Assembly (NCBI GenBank): GCA_023014485.1
Contig: JAJOZX010003208.1
Span: 58,501 to 122,500 of the forward strand
Reading direction: 5' to 3'
Length of the DNA stretch: 64,000 nt
Origin: Bathynomus jamesi
Taxonomy: Eukaryota; Arthropoda; Malacostraca; Isopoda; Cirolanidae
In this document: positions 23,087-33,084 of the stretch, piece by piece
Layout of the letters: the number at the start of each line of letters is the position of its first letter
How positions within the stretch are numbered: the first letter of the stretch is position 1
The notes under the pieces: model-generated
The model's database searches: none
What the model was told of the DNA's origin: nothing
What the model saw: the letters and a program-made list of their open reading frames with translations, nothing else
Position numbers and translations under genes: made by a program

Positions 23087-23325
23087 CAGAGCTTTCCAAA
23101 CTTTTCACGTTGGCGACACACTATTTAAGAATAAAAATTTTCACGACACATTAATTAATTTTTGTTATCAAATATCAGATAATTTTTCAGTAGGTGGTTT
23201 ATCTTGTAGCCGATTTTGTTGATACAAAAATCAAAATTTTCAAAATACAAAAGAATTGAAAATAATTAACTAAATTTGGCGACACACCTGGGAGGTATTG
23301 GCGACACACAGTTTGGAAAGCTCTG
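23087..23325. mobile_element. hAT-type MITE inside the Penelope coding region
   Basis: CAGAGCTTTCCAAAC and its complement GTTTGGAAAGCTCTG form the ends. The duplication GGTTAAAC is exact at 23079-23086 and 23326-23333. TTGGCGACACAC units are repeated near both ends. 239 bp, non-coding. Confidence 0.95.
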
Positions 23326-23414
23326 GGTTAAACAAAGCATTGGAATTATTAGCTGTTCTACAGTCTACACGCATATTTATGCTGTTTTACCCTACTTTTT
23401 TTGGCCTGATACAC

Positions 23415-23873
23415 CACCCTGGTAGCCAGAGACTATTTGGATGACCATTTTCCCTGATAAGTGGATAGGCCGTGGAGGACCCATTGCGTGGCCTGCTCGC
23501 TCCCCGGACCTGAATCCACTCGATTTTTACCTGTGGGGTCATCTGAAACCCATCGTTTACGTGACACCCATTGACAACATTGAAATGTTTCGCCAACGTG
23601 TAGAACAAGGATGCCAGAAAATCCGAGCAATACCTGGAATGTTTGAATGCGTCAGACAGTCTATGACGAGGCGTGTTCAGACGTGTATTCAAGCGCAAGG
23701 CGGTCATTTTGAGCACTTCATTTAAAGGTAAGGCGGATACTTGCTGGAACACCCAACGGGCTGTAAAACTCGGAAACAAAGCGATTTCGGGCATGTTTAT
23801 ATAAACTTTTTTCATTGTTTTCAGGTCCTGAATCCATTCTGAAAGTGCGTCCCACATGTTATGAAACACCCGG
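23415..23873 (+). mobile_element. 5'-truncated DD41D element, sibling of 51179-52767
   Basis: Collinear with the C-terminal third of the element at 51-52.8 kb: [37 protein letters not shown] and RRVQTCIQAQGGHFEHFI, stop at 23723. It then has the 3' terminal region GCGTCCCACATGTTATGAAA CACC. A small shift precedes the frame (DDHF becomes DDHFP with an extra base near 23450). The left breakpoint is near GTAGCCAGAGACTATTTGG, without inverted repeat. Confidence 0.88.
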
Positions 23874-24166
23874 TATATATGTTACAGGAAATCTGTGTAA
23901 CTAGGGATTTCATGCAAGGTTAAACCGTGATATTATTTTCGTTGAACCTACAGGAAAATTATTGAATGCCCGGTTAAATAAATGCCAGGTTAGGTTAATT
24001 GAATACCCGGCTAGGTCAACTGTAAGCCCTTGACGACTGGTTAGGTTAAGTCGTGATATTTTTGTTAAAACTAACGAAATATCACGACTTAACCTCACAT
24101 GAAACCCTGAACATTTTAGGGATTTCATGAAATCCCTAGTTACACAGATTTCCTGTAACATATATA
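23874..24166. mobile_element. MITE with ~35-bp perfect inverted ends
   Basis: The ends TATATATGTTACAGGAAATC... and the exact complement pair over about 40 bp. Internal GGTTAGGTTAAGTCGTGATA and its inverse (24038-24090) add a second hairpin. The TA at the edges suggests a TA-targeting superfamily. A relic of the internal part lies at 35905-36005. Confidence 0.85.
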
Positions 24167-24310
24167 CAGTATATAAGACACTAGGCTGCTAATCAAGATC
24201 GTTGAAGCAAATCCCGGCTGGTTCGGATTCCACCCTAAACTGTAGGTCCAAAGTGCAGCAACAAACCTGATCTTTGTCAGAATAAACAACAGTGTCGAAA
24301 GAAAAGCGCC
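24167..24310 (+). mobile_element. SINE second-monomer relic
   Basis: AAGACACTAGGCTGCTAATC, GGTTCGGATTCCACC and AACTGTAGGTCCAAAGTG match the second monomer and tail of the dimeric tRNA SINE. It is diverged and truncated at the 5' end, followed by a C-run. A first-monomer scrap (GATTAGCATCGCTGACTACG) lies after the next TA array at 24395. Confidence 0.65.
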
Positions 24311-24318
24311 CCCCCCCC

Positions 24319-24321
<3 letters not shown>

Positions 24322-24378
<57 letters not shown>
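24322..24378. repeat. (TA)n microsatellite
   Basis: Follows a C10-12 run; followed by a SINE scrap and a Tc1 tail. Confidence 0.95.
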
Positions 24379-24381
<3 letters not shown>

Positions 24382-24423
24382 CACGGTGGGTGTGATTAGC
24401 ATCGCTGACTACGAATCCACGAA

Positions 24424-24781
24424 ACCATATTTCATGCTGGAGTCTGCAGAACAGCTGTATGGAGACGAACTATTTATTTTTCAACGTGACCTGGTTCCAG
24501 CTGATGCGGCTCGTGCAACATCTGCGTGGTTTGATGCTTATGAAATTCAAGTACTATCATGACCAGCTAATTCCCCACAACTTAATCCCATAGAAAATCT
24601 TTGCAATATTGCTAAGCAAAAGGTTCAAAAGCTTAAACCAGGAACACTTAGTGAACCGAATAGGTGTTTGATGACAACCTGGCAATCGATAACTATAGAA
24701 GAATGCAAGAGGCTTGTCGACTCGATGCAGTGTCGATTGGAGGCGGTAATCAGGACTAAGGGTGGACCAACTAAATACTAA
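24424..24781 (+). pseudogene. Tc1-like (DD34E) transposase C-terminus
   Basis: One frame with a single in-frame TGA (24561): FMLESAEQLYGDELFIFQRD contains the second catalytic Asp. PANSPQLNPIENLCNIAKQK carries the final Glu, 34 residues on. RLEAVIRTKGGPTKY ends at a TAA. The TGA replaces a conserved Trp before PANSP. The N-terminal two thirds are missing; the left edge is fused to a SINE scrap. Confidence 0.85.
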
Positions 24782-24789
24782 GATGTAGA

Positions 24790-25830
24790 GTTAAGAAGTC
24801 TTTGATAAAGGTTTAATATATTGGCAGTACTCAATAAACAATGAATTTATTCTATTGTTTGGTTACACTTGACAAGATATTCTAATATTTTAGCATGTCG
24901 CTAGGCATTAATTTTCACTATTTAATAAGTTTTTTGCTAGACATTTTAGTTTCCAAAAGTAGCACATAGAGGTGCCTTTTCATCATAATGACATTACAGA
25001 TACTCGATGTTCTTCATGAAGATGTACAACTTAAAGGTATCATTAAGGTTATGAGTGCATTTGAGACAGTATTCTAATTTTTTGTTGCGGAGTTGTATTC
25101 TAACAGTCCTTTCAGAATTTAAACAAATTTAGAGTCAGGATAAGATAAGGTCATTTCCACGATGCACCCGAGGCTCTTTGACGACCCACCGGTTGAAAAC
25201 AACTACTCTAGTGCTCTTGTGATGAAATCTCAGCGCACATCCTACTAATGTGGGATATTTTCCATCTAGAAGCATCATAAGCCCCAAACGTAAAATTACG
25301 AATTTGAAAGAGAGCCAGTGGCCCTTGTTGGCCCTTCCCGCAGACGCCCATACAATGGTGCCGCGCCTTAATACCATTTATTATAGAACTACCTTTCAGT
25401 ATTTGTTTACATTCATCAATACTCGTCTTACGTTGAAATAACGATCTTTAAGAACGCGCTCAAATAATAATGATTACGTAGCCCTCACTTCTAATTATGT
25501 ATTGAGGCAATAGATGGTACGACGGAATCTATTTTTCTATTGGTAAAAATTATGTATTCACAAACAGTAGAGCAAATTAATTTTTTAGAATGTACCGCGA
25601 AGTACCATTATTTATTGTTCTGCATAAAAGGAGGTCAGCTTTAAGTCTTCAGTTTAAAAATGGAAAAAATAGTCTGTATTTTTAGTAATTTATCAATTGT
25701 TGGATAAGTTTTCAAATGTTTTTGTTTCAACTACAATGCTTAATTCATCTCTATGTATTCTTATTTGAAAGGTTAATTTAATTTCTAAAACGGAAATAAC
25801 TACTCTTACTAATTTATATATATATATATA
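24790..25830. other. unassigned AT-rich DNA
   Basis: No gene, repeat or terminal structure recognised. Two opposite-strand frames at 25135-25441 overlap each other and lack any family motif. Confidence 0.4.
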
Positions 25831-26418
25831 AAGGGTGATACAGAGAAATGGGACCCAAAAGAAACCCCTGTAACTCTTAAAGTATAAGTCCTTTTATAAA
25901 ATCATACGCATCATTCGAAAGAGGATAGTTACAAGTTTGTACAGGATTGTATAGGTTTTGACAAGACAAGACAAGATAAGATACAAAACAAAATAAAAGT
26001 GTTAGTTAAAACTAACCCTTCAAGATGACTGCATGGACTGTGGAACAGCTGCGTTTCATAACTGAGCAATATTATGAGCATGGAAGAAGTGTAGTTTCAG
26101 CTCTTAGAAGGTGATTTTGACATCTGAAAATTTGTCTTGAAAGATCTTTGAGCTGAAACTACACTTCTTCCATGCTCATAATATTGCTCAGTTATGAAAC
26201 GCAGCTGTTCACAGTCCATGCAGTCATCTTGAAGGGTTAGTTTTAACTAACACTTTCATTTTGTTTGTATCTTATCTTGTCTTGTATTGTCAAAACCTAT
26301 ACAATCCTGTACAAACTTGTAACTATCCTCTTCGAATGATGCGTATGATTTTATAAAAGGACTTATACTTTAGAGTTACAGGGGTTTCTTTTGGGTCCCA
26401 TTTCTCTGGATCACCCTT
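25831..26418. mobile_element. palindromic transposon derivative (270-bp arms)
   Basis: 25831-26103 is inverted at 26150-26418, with few differences (for example GATACAGAG versus GATCCAGAG near the tips) and a 46-bp spacer. The left arm ends in an ATG frame, MTAWTVEQLRFITEQYYEHG, the start of a DUF4817-type helix-turn-helix of DD41D transposases. The element is thus two inverted copies of a transposon 5' end, including terminal repeat and 5' UTR, with no catalytic domain. TA array on the left; TTTATATA on the right. Confidence 0.9.
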
Positions 26419-26435
26419 TATATACAGTATATATA

Positions 26436-26494
<59 letters not shown>
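26419..26494. repeat. (TA)n microsatellite
   Basis: Interrupted TA array right of the palindromic element. Confidence 0.95.
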
Positions 26495-26497
<3 letters not shown>

Positions 26498-26620
26498 GAT
26501 CATCAATCATCGTAAAAAAGGTCCAAGCTATAGTGAAACAAAGATAGCAACCAATCTCAAAGGAAGAAACTGTTCTACAGCATTACATCCTAAATGAATA
26601 CGAAATTATATCGCATGTTC

Positions 26621-26627
26621 ACACACA

Positions 26628-26694
<67 letters not shown>
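26621..26694. repeat. (CA)n microsatellite
   Basis: About 70 bp of CA with one interruption, followed by (AAAT)n. Confidence 0.97.
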
Positions 26695-26696
<2 letters not shown>

Positions 26697-26699
26697 TAA

Positions 26700-27866
26700 A
26701 TAAATAAAATTAAAAATAAGTCAATATAAATATGCCTTTTGAATATGATAAGGGGAAGTGACTGATTTAACAAAAACTACTAGTGTACCTGTCTTCTTAC
26801 CTTTCTCTCACTGATCATTGGTTCTCACCGAATTCTGTAACTTTAGTACATCTTCACACGCAACATGTGTGATACGAGATCCTCGTAATTGCCTTTGCAC
26901 GAGATTGCTTTCCCTTTAAGGCCCACTTGCATACACAAAACGCGGCTCAACACTTATAAGAGAGCAAAGGTAAAAAAAAAAGTAAGAAATGAGACTAGTG
27001 TTACGTTTGTCTCTTCTTATAGCGAATCAAGAACAAGCACATAGCTATTGTACTCCAAGTTGTATTTCTCCTTTCCCTCTTCCCTACTACCGCTTTCGCT
27101 CTTACTCCCACTCCCGCTCTCGCAGGACTCTGCCAAATCCTTTACGTGGGATGGAGTTGCATGGCACCGTCCTGCGAGCGCCAACGTATAAGGATTTTGG
27201 AGCGGTATTGATCCTCCGATGGCACCCCTGGGCATTGCGCCCCGTTCCCCCTACTTTCTTCTTTTCTCTGGCACCTTCTTCCGGCCCTTTGGGTCAACCA
27301 AGGTCAAGTGGTAGCGATCGACGAAGGAAGGAAAGGATTCCAACGCAGCTTCCGTTCACACCGTTCGGAAGACTTCCCAGGAGGCCTCTCACACACACAC
27401 ACACACACACTTCGAATTACGGCAGCGAATGAGCGACCTTTTACGAGTCTCCTCCTACATATTCTGAAAGAGAAACCAATTAAGCTGCTTTGCAAATTTT
27501 AACGCTTAAACTTTATTCTTTTAAGGACACTTCATTACAGCTCCTATTTAATTCTATGAACACAAATTTAAGACATTTATATCGTTTTATCCCATTGTGT
27601 ATGAGTTTCTCGTCTTTCGGGCCGGACTGTGATTACGTGCACAATAAAGCTAATGAGTGGTCATTGGTGAAGCTCCTTTAACGAAATGTACAACTGGTAC
27701 AAGACGCTAACGAGTTAGCACACACATGCGCGCGCACACACACACACGTGTGTTAAATGAAACACCAAAAGTTTTATTTCAACATTTCACACTTAATACA
27801 GTCGGATGCAATGTTCCTGAAACGTCAAGATTTTATATTAAATTATTTCCTAATTATTTTTTCTTT

Positions 27867-27869
<3 letters not shown>
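26700..27869. other. unassigned region with a GC-richer centre
   Basis: 27050-27430 is GC-richer and open in several frames (for example 26989-27432), but the readings are low-complexity (Ser/Pro/Arg, then Thr-His from a CA repeat at 27388-27410). No domain was recognised. It could include a host 5' exon or CpG-type region; nothing decides. Confidence 0.35.

Positions 27870-27932
<63 letters not shown>
27870..27932. repeat. (TA)n microsatellite
   Basis: Left flank of the Tc1 element. Confidence 0.95.
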
Positions 27933-27935
<3 letters not shown>

Positions 27936-29690
27936 TGAGCAAAAAAGTGGGCAAGCTTCTGTTTATAAAAGTTTTAAAATTCGAAAATATAGTCTACGAA
28001 GCAACCAAATAACGAGACAAAACAACGTCAGCTGCGAACACACTAGCTGTAACGAATTTTCGACATCTTTTAAGAATTCGACAGTCTGACATTCAGTTGC
28101 TCTTAGACTACTAGTGCCACTTTTTTCTTCCACTAGTGGGAGTAGGCATTTGCGTTTAAGTAACAGATAGACTTCTAATTCTTTTGGGTTTCAGAATTGG
28201 ACATTTATAATGGATTTGAGTACTGTGAACGTCGCAAGAATCGTCGCCCTAATTGAAGATGGTCGCCAGTCGGAACCAGCAGCGTTACGTCGCCGATGCG
28301 TTAGGAATTCCAACAACAACGGCTCGACGTGTCTACCAACGTTATGTGGCGACAGGAGAGTACACCAGAAGACCAGGATCTGGGAGATCGCGCCGCACAT
28401 CTGCCCGTGACGATCGTTTCATTGTCTTGAGTGTTTGGCGAGATCATCGCTTGACTGCCACAAACGTCCGCAATGAGCTGGAAAAGTCTTGAGACGTCAG
28501 TGTATCGGAGCGAACCGTTAGGAGACTTATGGAAAATGGCTTACATGCTAGACGTCCAGCAATGGGCCCGGAATTGCCCCCACACCACTGCAATGCTCGT
28601 CTTGTTTTCGCTCGTGAGCATGTCAATTTGACTATGATCTACAGATCTACAGAAGCTAAGACTAACAAAGACCCTAAGATCCAATGGGGACGAGTATTGT
28701 TCACGGACGAATCAAGATTTAATCTTCGGACATCCGATGGACGGGAAAGAGTGTGGAGAAGAACAGGAGAAAGATTCGCCCCGTGCACTTTTACGGAGAA
28801 GGTTGCTTTTGGAGGAGGCTCAGTCATGGTCTGGAGTGGTATCACTTCAAACTCGCGCACAGAGTTCGTCGTTGTTGGTGGTGGTGAGTCATTGACGTCC
28901 GCAAGATAAGTGGAAGAGATCTTGCAGGAGCATGTGGTCCCCTTTTGCTTCTTTCGTTGGCGAAGACTTACTTCTACAGCACGATAACGCTAGACCCCTA
29001 TGCGGCAAGAGCCGTTAGCGATTTCCTTGACGAAGCTGGAATTCGTCGAATCAAGTGGCCTTCCCGAAGTCCGGACGTGAACCCCACCATAGAAAATCTC
29101 TGGGACACGATGGGACGGCGTCTTAGGGCTCGTCTAGTAGTCCCTAACACTCTACAAGAGCTACAACAAGTTTTAACCGGAGTGGGAGGGAATCCCACAG
29201 GATGTGATCTCCGATCTCACTCATGGGAATGGGATGAATCGACGAATGGCTGCAGTCATTCAAGTTAGGCGAGGCAACACCTCTTATTAACTCTGGATCA
29301 CAAGTTGTTTTTTTGTTGTTTTATTGTTTTCTTTTATTTTTGTTTTTGTCGAAATCTTTGTACAGTTTTTTTATGCTATATTGTATTAAGCAGTTATGAT
29401 AATAAAAACCCACTCTAATAGACAAGAGTTTATTTCCACAAGTTTCGATGCCCACTGGCATCGAAACTGTTGTGGAAATAAAAACCCACTCTAATAGACA
29501 GAGTTTATCATCATATTTTGACCTTCACGTAGAAAGAAAGTTTTTTGCATTTATTAAGCAGTTGTTTGAAGATTTTTAATGTCCTCATAGACTAAATTTT
29601 CGAATTTCAAAACTTTTATAAAGAGAAGCTTGCCCACTTTTTTGCTTTTCGCGATATTCCAAGTGGGCGATTTTTCTCTGCCGCTCAGTA
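27933..29690 (+). mobile_element. Tc1-like element, near full length
   Basis: Inverted ends: left CACTGAGCAAAAAAGTGGGC, right the complement of the same run with a 45-bp segment inserted after CTGAGC (or lost from the left end between AAGTGGGC repeats). The subterminal match extends about 75 bp (TTATAAAAGTTTT, AATTCGAAAAT). A small inverted insertion with ACTCTAATAGACAGAGTTTA direct repeats lies at 29399-29515, 3' of the transposase. It is bounded by (TA)n on the left and by TATA shared with the next element on the right. Confidence 0.9.
28210..29287 (+). pseudogene. Tc1 (DD34E) transposase with a few frameshifts
   Basis: MDLSTVNVARIVALIEDG (28210) begins a two-helix-turn-helix N-terminus: QRYVADALGIPTTTARRVYQ after one shift, and SVSERTVRRLMENGLHARRP after an in-frame TGA near 28490. 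A GRPR-like basic motif appears as RRPGSGRSRR. Catalytic motifs: LFTDESRFNLRTSDGRERVW (first Asp, 28705), GGGSVMVWSGI, LLLQHDNARPYAA (second Asp, about 28968, across a one-base insertion in the C-run) and SRSPDVNPTIENLWD (final Glu; an extra Thr codon sits before IEN). It ends in MAAVIQVRRGNTSY. The three acidic residues survive, so the damage is mainly small indels. Confidence 0.92.
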
Positions 29691-29692
29691 TA

Positions 29693-31027
29693 CAGGGTGT
29701 TTGAAAACTTTCTGTACAAATTGTAATTGGGGATAGGCAACACCAAGACAAACCCTTTTCGTCTATAAGTGTATGTCCGCTGACGTCACCATTCGGCGCG
29801 AGAGGGCGCCGCTGCAATTGGCTAAAAGGTGAAGTGGGCTAGACTCGCGCTTGCCGCGGGCATTCTTAAATCGGACGTAGTACGCGTAACATGGAGCGCT
29901 TCACGACTGCTGAGATGGCTGACATGCATATGGTGTATGGGGCTGCCAATGGAAACGGAAGAGCTGCTGTGAGGTTGTACCGACAGCGCTTCCCAAACAG
30001 ACGTGTGCCAAACCACCAAACGTTTGCGCATTTGCATCGGCGACTGCGAGAAACTGGAACATTCCATGCAAACATGCATGACACTGGTCGGGAGAGAAAC
30101 GTGCGCACTCCTGACATGGAAGAAGAAATCCTACGGCGATTTGAGGACAATCCAAGCGCAAGCACGAGAGGTGTTGCACGTATCCTCGGTGTGAACCACG
30201 ACCTGGTCTGGAGTGTGTTGCACGAGCAGCAGTTACATCGTTTCATCGTCAGAGAGTCCAGGCATTACAACCTCGGGATTACCCTCTTCGTGTGGAATTC
30301 GCACGCTGGTTTCTGCAGCAGACAGCGGTGCAGCCTAATTTTCCGGTTATGTGCTGTTCTCAGATGAGGCCTGTTTCACACGTGAGGGTGTGTTTAACAT
30401 GCACAATTCTCACGTGTGGGCGCACGCAAATCCACATGCTACACGGGTTTGTAATACCTGGACTCTCTGACGATGAAACGGATATAACTGCTGCTCGTGC
30501 AACACTCTCCAGACCAGGTCGTGGTTCACACCGAGGATACGTGCAACACCTCGCGTGCTTGCGCTTGGATTGTCCTCAAATCGCCGTAGGATTTCTTCTT
30601 CCATGTCAGGAGTGCGCACGTTTCTCTCCCGACCAGTGTCATACATGTTTGCATGGAATGTTCCAGTTTCTCGCAGTCGCCGATGCAAATGCGCAAACGT
30701 TTGGTGGTTTGGCACACGTCTGTTTGGGAAGCGCTGTCGGTACAACCTCACAGCAGCTCTTCCGTTTCCATTGGCAGCCCCATACACCATATGCATGTCA
30801 GCCATCTCAGCAGTCGTGAAGCGCTCCATGTTACGCGTACTACGTCCGATTTAAGAATGCCCGCGGCAAGCGCGAGTCTAGCCCACTTCACCTTTTAGCC
30901 AATTGCAGCGGCGCCCTCTCGCGCCGAATGGTGACGTCAGCGGACATACACTTATAGACGAAAAGGGTTTGTCTTGGTGTTGCCTATCCCCCATTACAAT
31001 TTGTACAGAAAGTTTTCAAACACCCTG
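29693..31027. mobile_element. large palindromic DD41D transposon derivative (580-bp arms)
   Basis: 29693-30270 is inverted at about 30449-31027 with only scattered differences, around a 178-bp spacer. Each arm runs from the terminal repeat (CAGGGTGTTTGAAAACTTTC) through a 5' UTR into MERFTTAEMADMHMVYGAAN, a DUF4817-type N-terminus, and a second helix-turn-helix (ASTRGVARILGVNHDLVW). The spacer extends the left copy in other frames (FARWFLQQTAVQPNFPV, then SDEACFTREGVFN with the first catalytic Asp). The rest of the transposase is absent. It is one 5' half followed by an inverted duplicate of most of that half. Confidence 0.92.
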
Positions 31028-31048
31028 TATATACAATATTATATATAT

Positions 31049-31088
<40 letters not shown>
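31028..31088. repeat. (TA)n microsatellite
   Basis: Right flank of the large palindrome. Confidence 0.95.
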
Positions 31089-31092
<4 letters not shown>

Positions 31093-31589
31093 AATCGTCT
31101 TACAAAAGGTAAAATTCATTTTATAAACTGAAAGGTGTATGATAGGCCAAAAAGCAATTTGGTACCATCCGAACCGTGTCTTTTGTTTCCAAAATATTTT
31201 GTTTTCTACGAAATGAATTACTTGTATTAACCCTTCTTGGAACATAAACAATGCGATGCGGGCAATGAAACTGACGACCTCAGCCACTCGTGAACAGACC
31301 TCCGAGGGCAAGGGCAAGGGCAAGGGCAAGGGCATTTGACTCTGCCCCATTGCACAACATCCTCTTACTTGTTATACACCGTCTATCCAGTCTCCTTTCA
31401 TGCATCAAACCGTGTCATCTATACCCAAACTAACAAACGCGTACGTTCAACTGCATTTTAGTCAATTCTTATTCACTTTTGAACGTCATATAAGGCGCAG
31501 TTCGATAGAGAAAATAACAAAGTTAACAAGAAAATCATTAATTTGAAGCCATTCGTGTGTACATTATATATATATATTTTTTTTTTTTA
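31089..31589. other. unassigned sequence with a GGGCAA hexamer repeat
   Basis: No gene recognised. A short tandem repeat of GGGCAA (about five units) lies at 31307-31334. Confidence 0.5.
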
Positions 31590-32215
31590 AACAGGAAAAA
31601 AATCTAGGACATTTTAGAGACACGGAAAAAATTAAATGATAACCAACATGGATTCCGGTCAGGAAGACCGTGCCAATCACAACTAATGGAACACTATAAC
31701 AACATCATTGATGCATGAAATCATAGTGCATAAACTGAAATTTCGTTTGTGAGTGGCAGCAAGACGTTTCAGTCCAAGGAATATCTTCATCAGAGTCAGA
31801 GGTTCGTAGCTCAGTACCACAAGTTATGGTATTAGCTTCATCAATATTCATAATCACACTAACCGATATAGATAATGATGTTACCCACGATAACACAGTA
31901 ACATCCTCTATTGATGATGACAAAGATCAACAGAAAAATAAGAAGCCCAGGCAACAATATAAAATTTAACAGAGAGAAATTTCAATTATTAAGGTAGAGA
32001 AGAAGGTAGGCACTAAAATGCATAGAATACTATGTTCCAAATGGACAGGAAATTCTGAGAAACTCCATAAAGCAAAAGATTTTGGAGTTATACTGACTGA
32101 CAACGCAAAATTCGAAACACAAAACAAGGTAACAGCGAACAGAGCAAACCAAATAACTGGACGGATACTGAGAACCTTTAAACGAAAGGATATGTATATA
32201 ATTTGTTAAGAATCA
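31590..32215 (+). pseudogene. LINE A reverse transcriptase, 5' remnant
   Basis: NDNQHGFRSGRPCQSQLMEH (31636) is an RT palm/finger motif. After a deletion or non-collinear stretch, AKDFGVILTDNAKFETQNKV (32070) and ITGRILRTFKRKDM mark the post-catalytic region. The reading stops near 32205 and resumes in the same element at 35280. Clade not determined. Confidence 0.75.
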
Positions 32216-32224
32216 AACGGGTGT

Positions 32225-33084
32225 CAAAAATGTCCTCTCTCCGACAATCGATGGGGTATCGGGGGAGGACGAAATTGCAAAGCTGTGGATAAACCACTAT
32301 TCTAACATTCTTATGTGAGTAGGGGTAATCTTAAGATAGATTGCAGCGAAACGATTGTGGGAGGGACAAGGGAAAATACTTTGATATCATTTTCTCAAGT
32401 AAAGAGGTTAATTAAAGAGTTAAAGACTGGTTCTGCGTCAGGGGTAGATGACTTATCGAATGAGCGCTTAAAATATGCAAATGACGTAGTATGTCTGCAT
32501 ATATCATTGCTCCTATCAGCCATGCTTCTCATAGCTATATCCCTGCAGAGTTCATGAGGGTATATATCTTGCCCCTGGTCAAAAATAAGTACGGAGACAT
32601 TCTGTCCAGCAATAATTATAGGCCTATTGCTGTCGCTTCCTGCTTCTCGAAACTACTACAAAAACTCTTGTTACGCCGATTAAATAATTTCCTATGGACA
32701 TCATCTAATCAGTTTAGCTTTAAAAGGTTCCACTCAACTGACCTGTGTATCTATGTACTTAAAGAAACAATATCTAAATACATTGACAGTAATTCAACTA
32801 TTTATAGCTGTTTCCTAGATATAAGTAAGGCATATGATAGGGTGAACCACAATATTTTATTTTCAAAACTAGAAGACAGGAAGGTTCCCATGTACATATT
32901 AAATTTATTGAAATTTTGGTATTCCCACCAATCTTTCACTGTTAGGTGGGGCAATGTACTATCCGAGTGTTTTGGCTCCTCTTGCGGGGTGAGACAAGGC
33001 TCCTTGCTCTCCCCTATGCTGTTTAATGTGTATATTGACGGATTAATTGCTTCACTTAATGAGGCAACAGTGGGATGTTGTATA
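32225..33084 (+). pseudogene. LINE B reverse transcriptase, 5' part (nested in LINE A)
   Basis: IAKLWINHYSNILM (32270) precedes the RT proper: VKRLIKELKTGSASGVDDLS (32400), NNYRPIAVASCFSKLLQKLL (32611), FKRFHSTDLCIYVLKETISK, CFLDISKAYDRVNHNILFSK (32812, first catalytic Asp) and GVRQGSLLSPMLFNVYIDGL (32986). It is interrupted at codons CCI by the mariner at 33085. One frameshift near 32500 joins the first two pieces. It belongs to the L2/CR1/Nimb-like side of non-LTR elements by motif feel; the exact clade is uncertain. Confidence 0.88.

Larger units (their letters stand above)
22737..23410 (-). mobile_element. Penelope-like element fragment (GIY-YIG 3' end)
   Basis: On the minus strand, NNSNALFNH (about 23360-23334) continues across a MITE into MYRCNHSIKWDSSK (23075) and RNILECAFIHFKNNFNNSAG (about 22990). 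This matches the C-terminal part of the GIY-YIG endonuclease region that follows reverse transcriptase in Penelope-like elements, including the H...H.I.W and R.ILE features. The YIG core and the RT are lost. The 3' flank 22740-22810 contains the hammerhead-like motif listed separately. Confidence 0.75.

Noticed and set aside
26989..27432. 147-codon open frame
   Set aside because: Low-complexity Ser/Pro/Arg composition ending in a CA repeat, no domain, and overlapping open frames on the other strand; GC-richness alone can explain it.
30292..30854. Several frames of 63-175 codons opposite to and within the palindromic element
   Set aside because: Shadows of the DD41D N-terminal coding sequence or of its mirrored copy.
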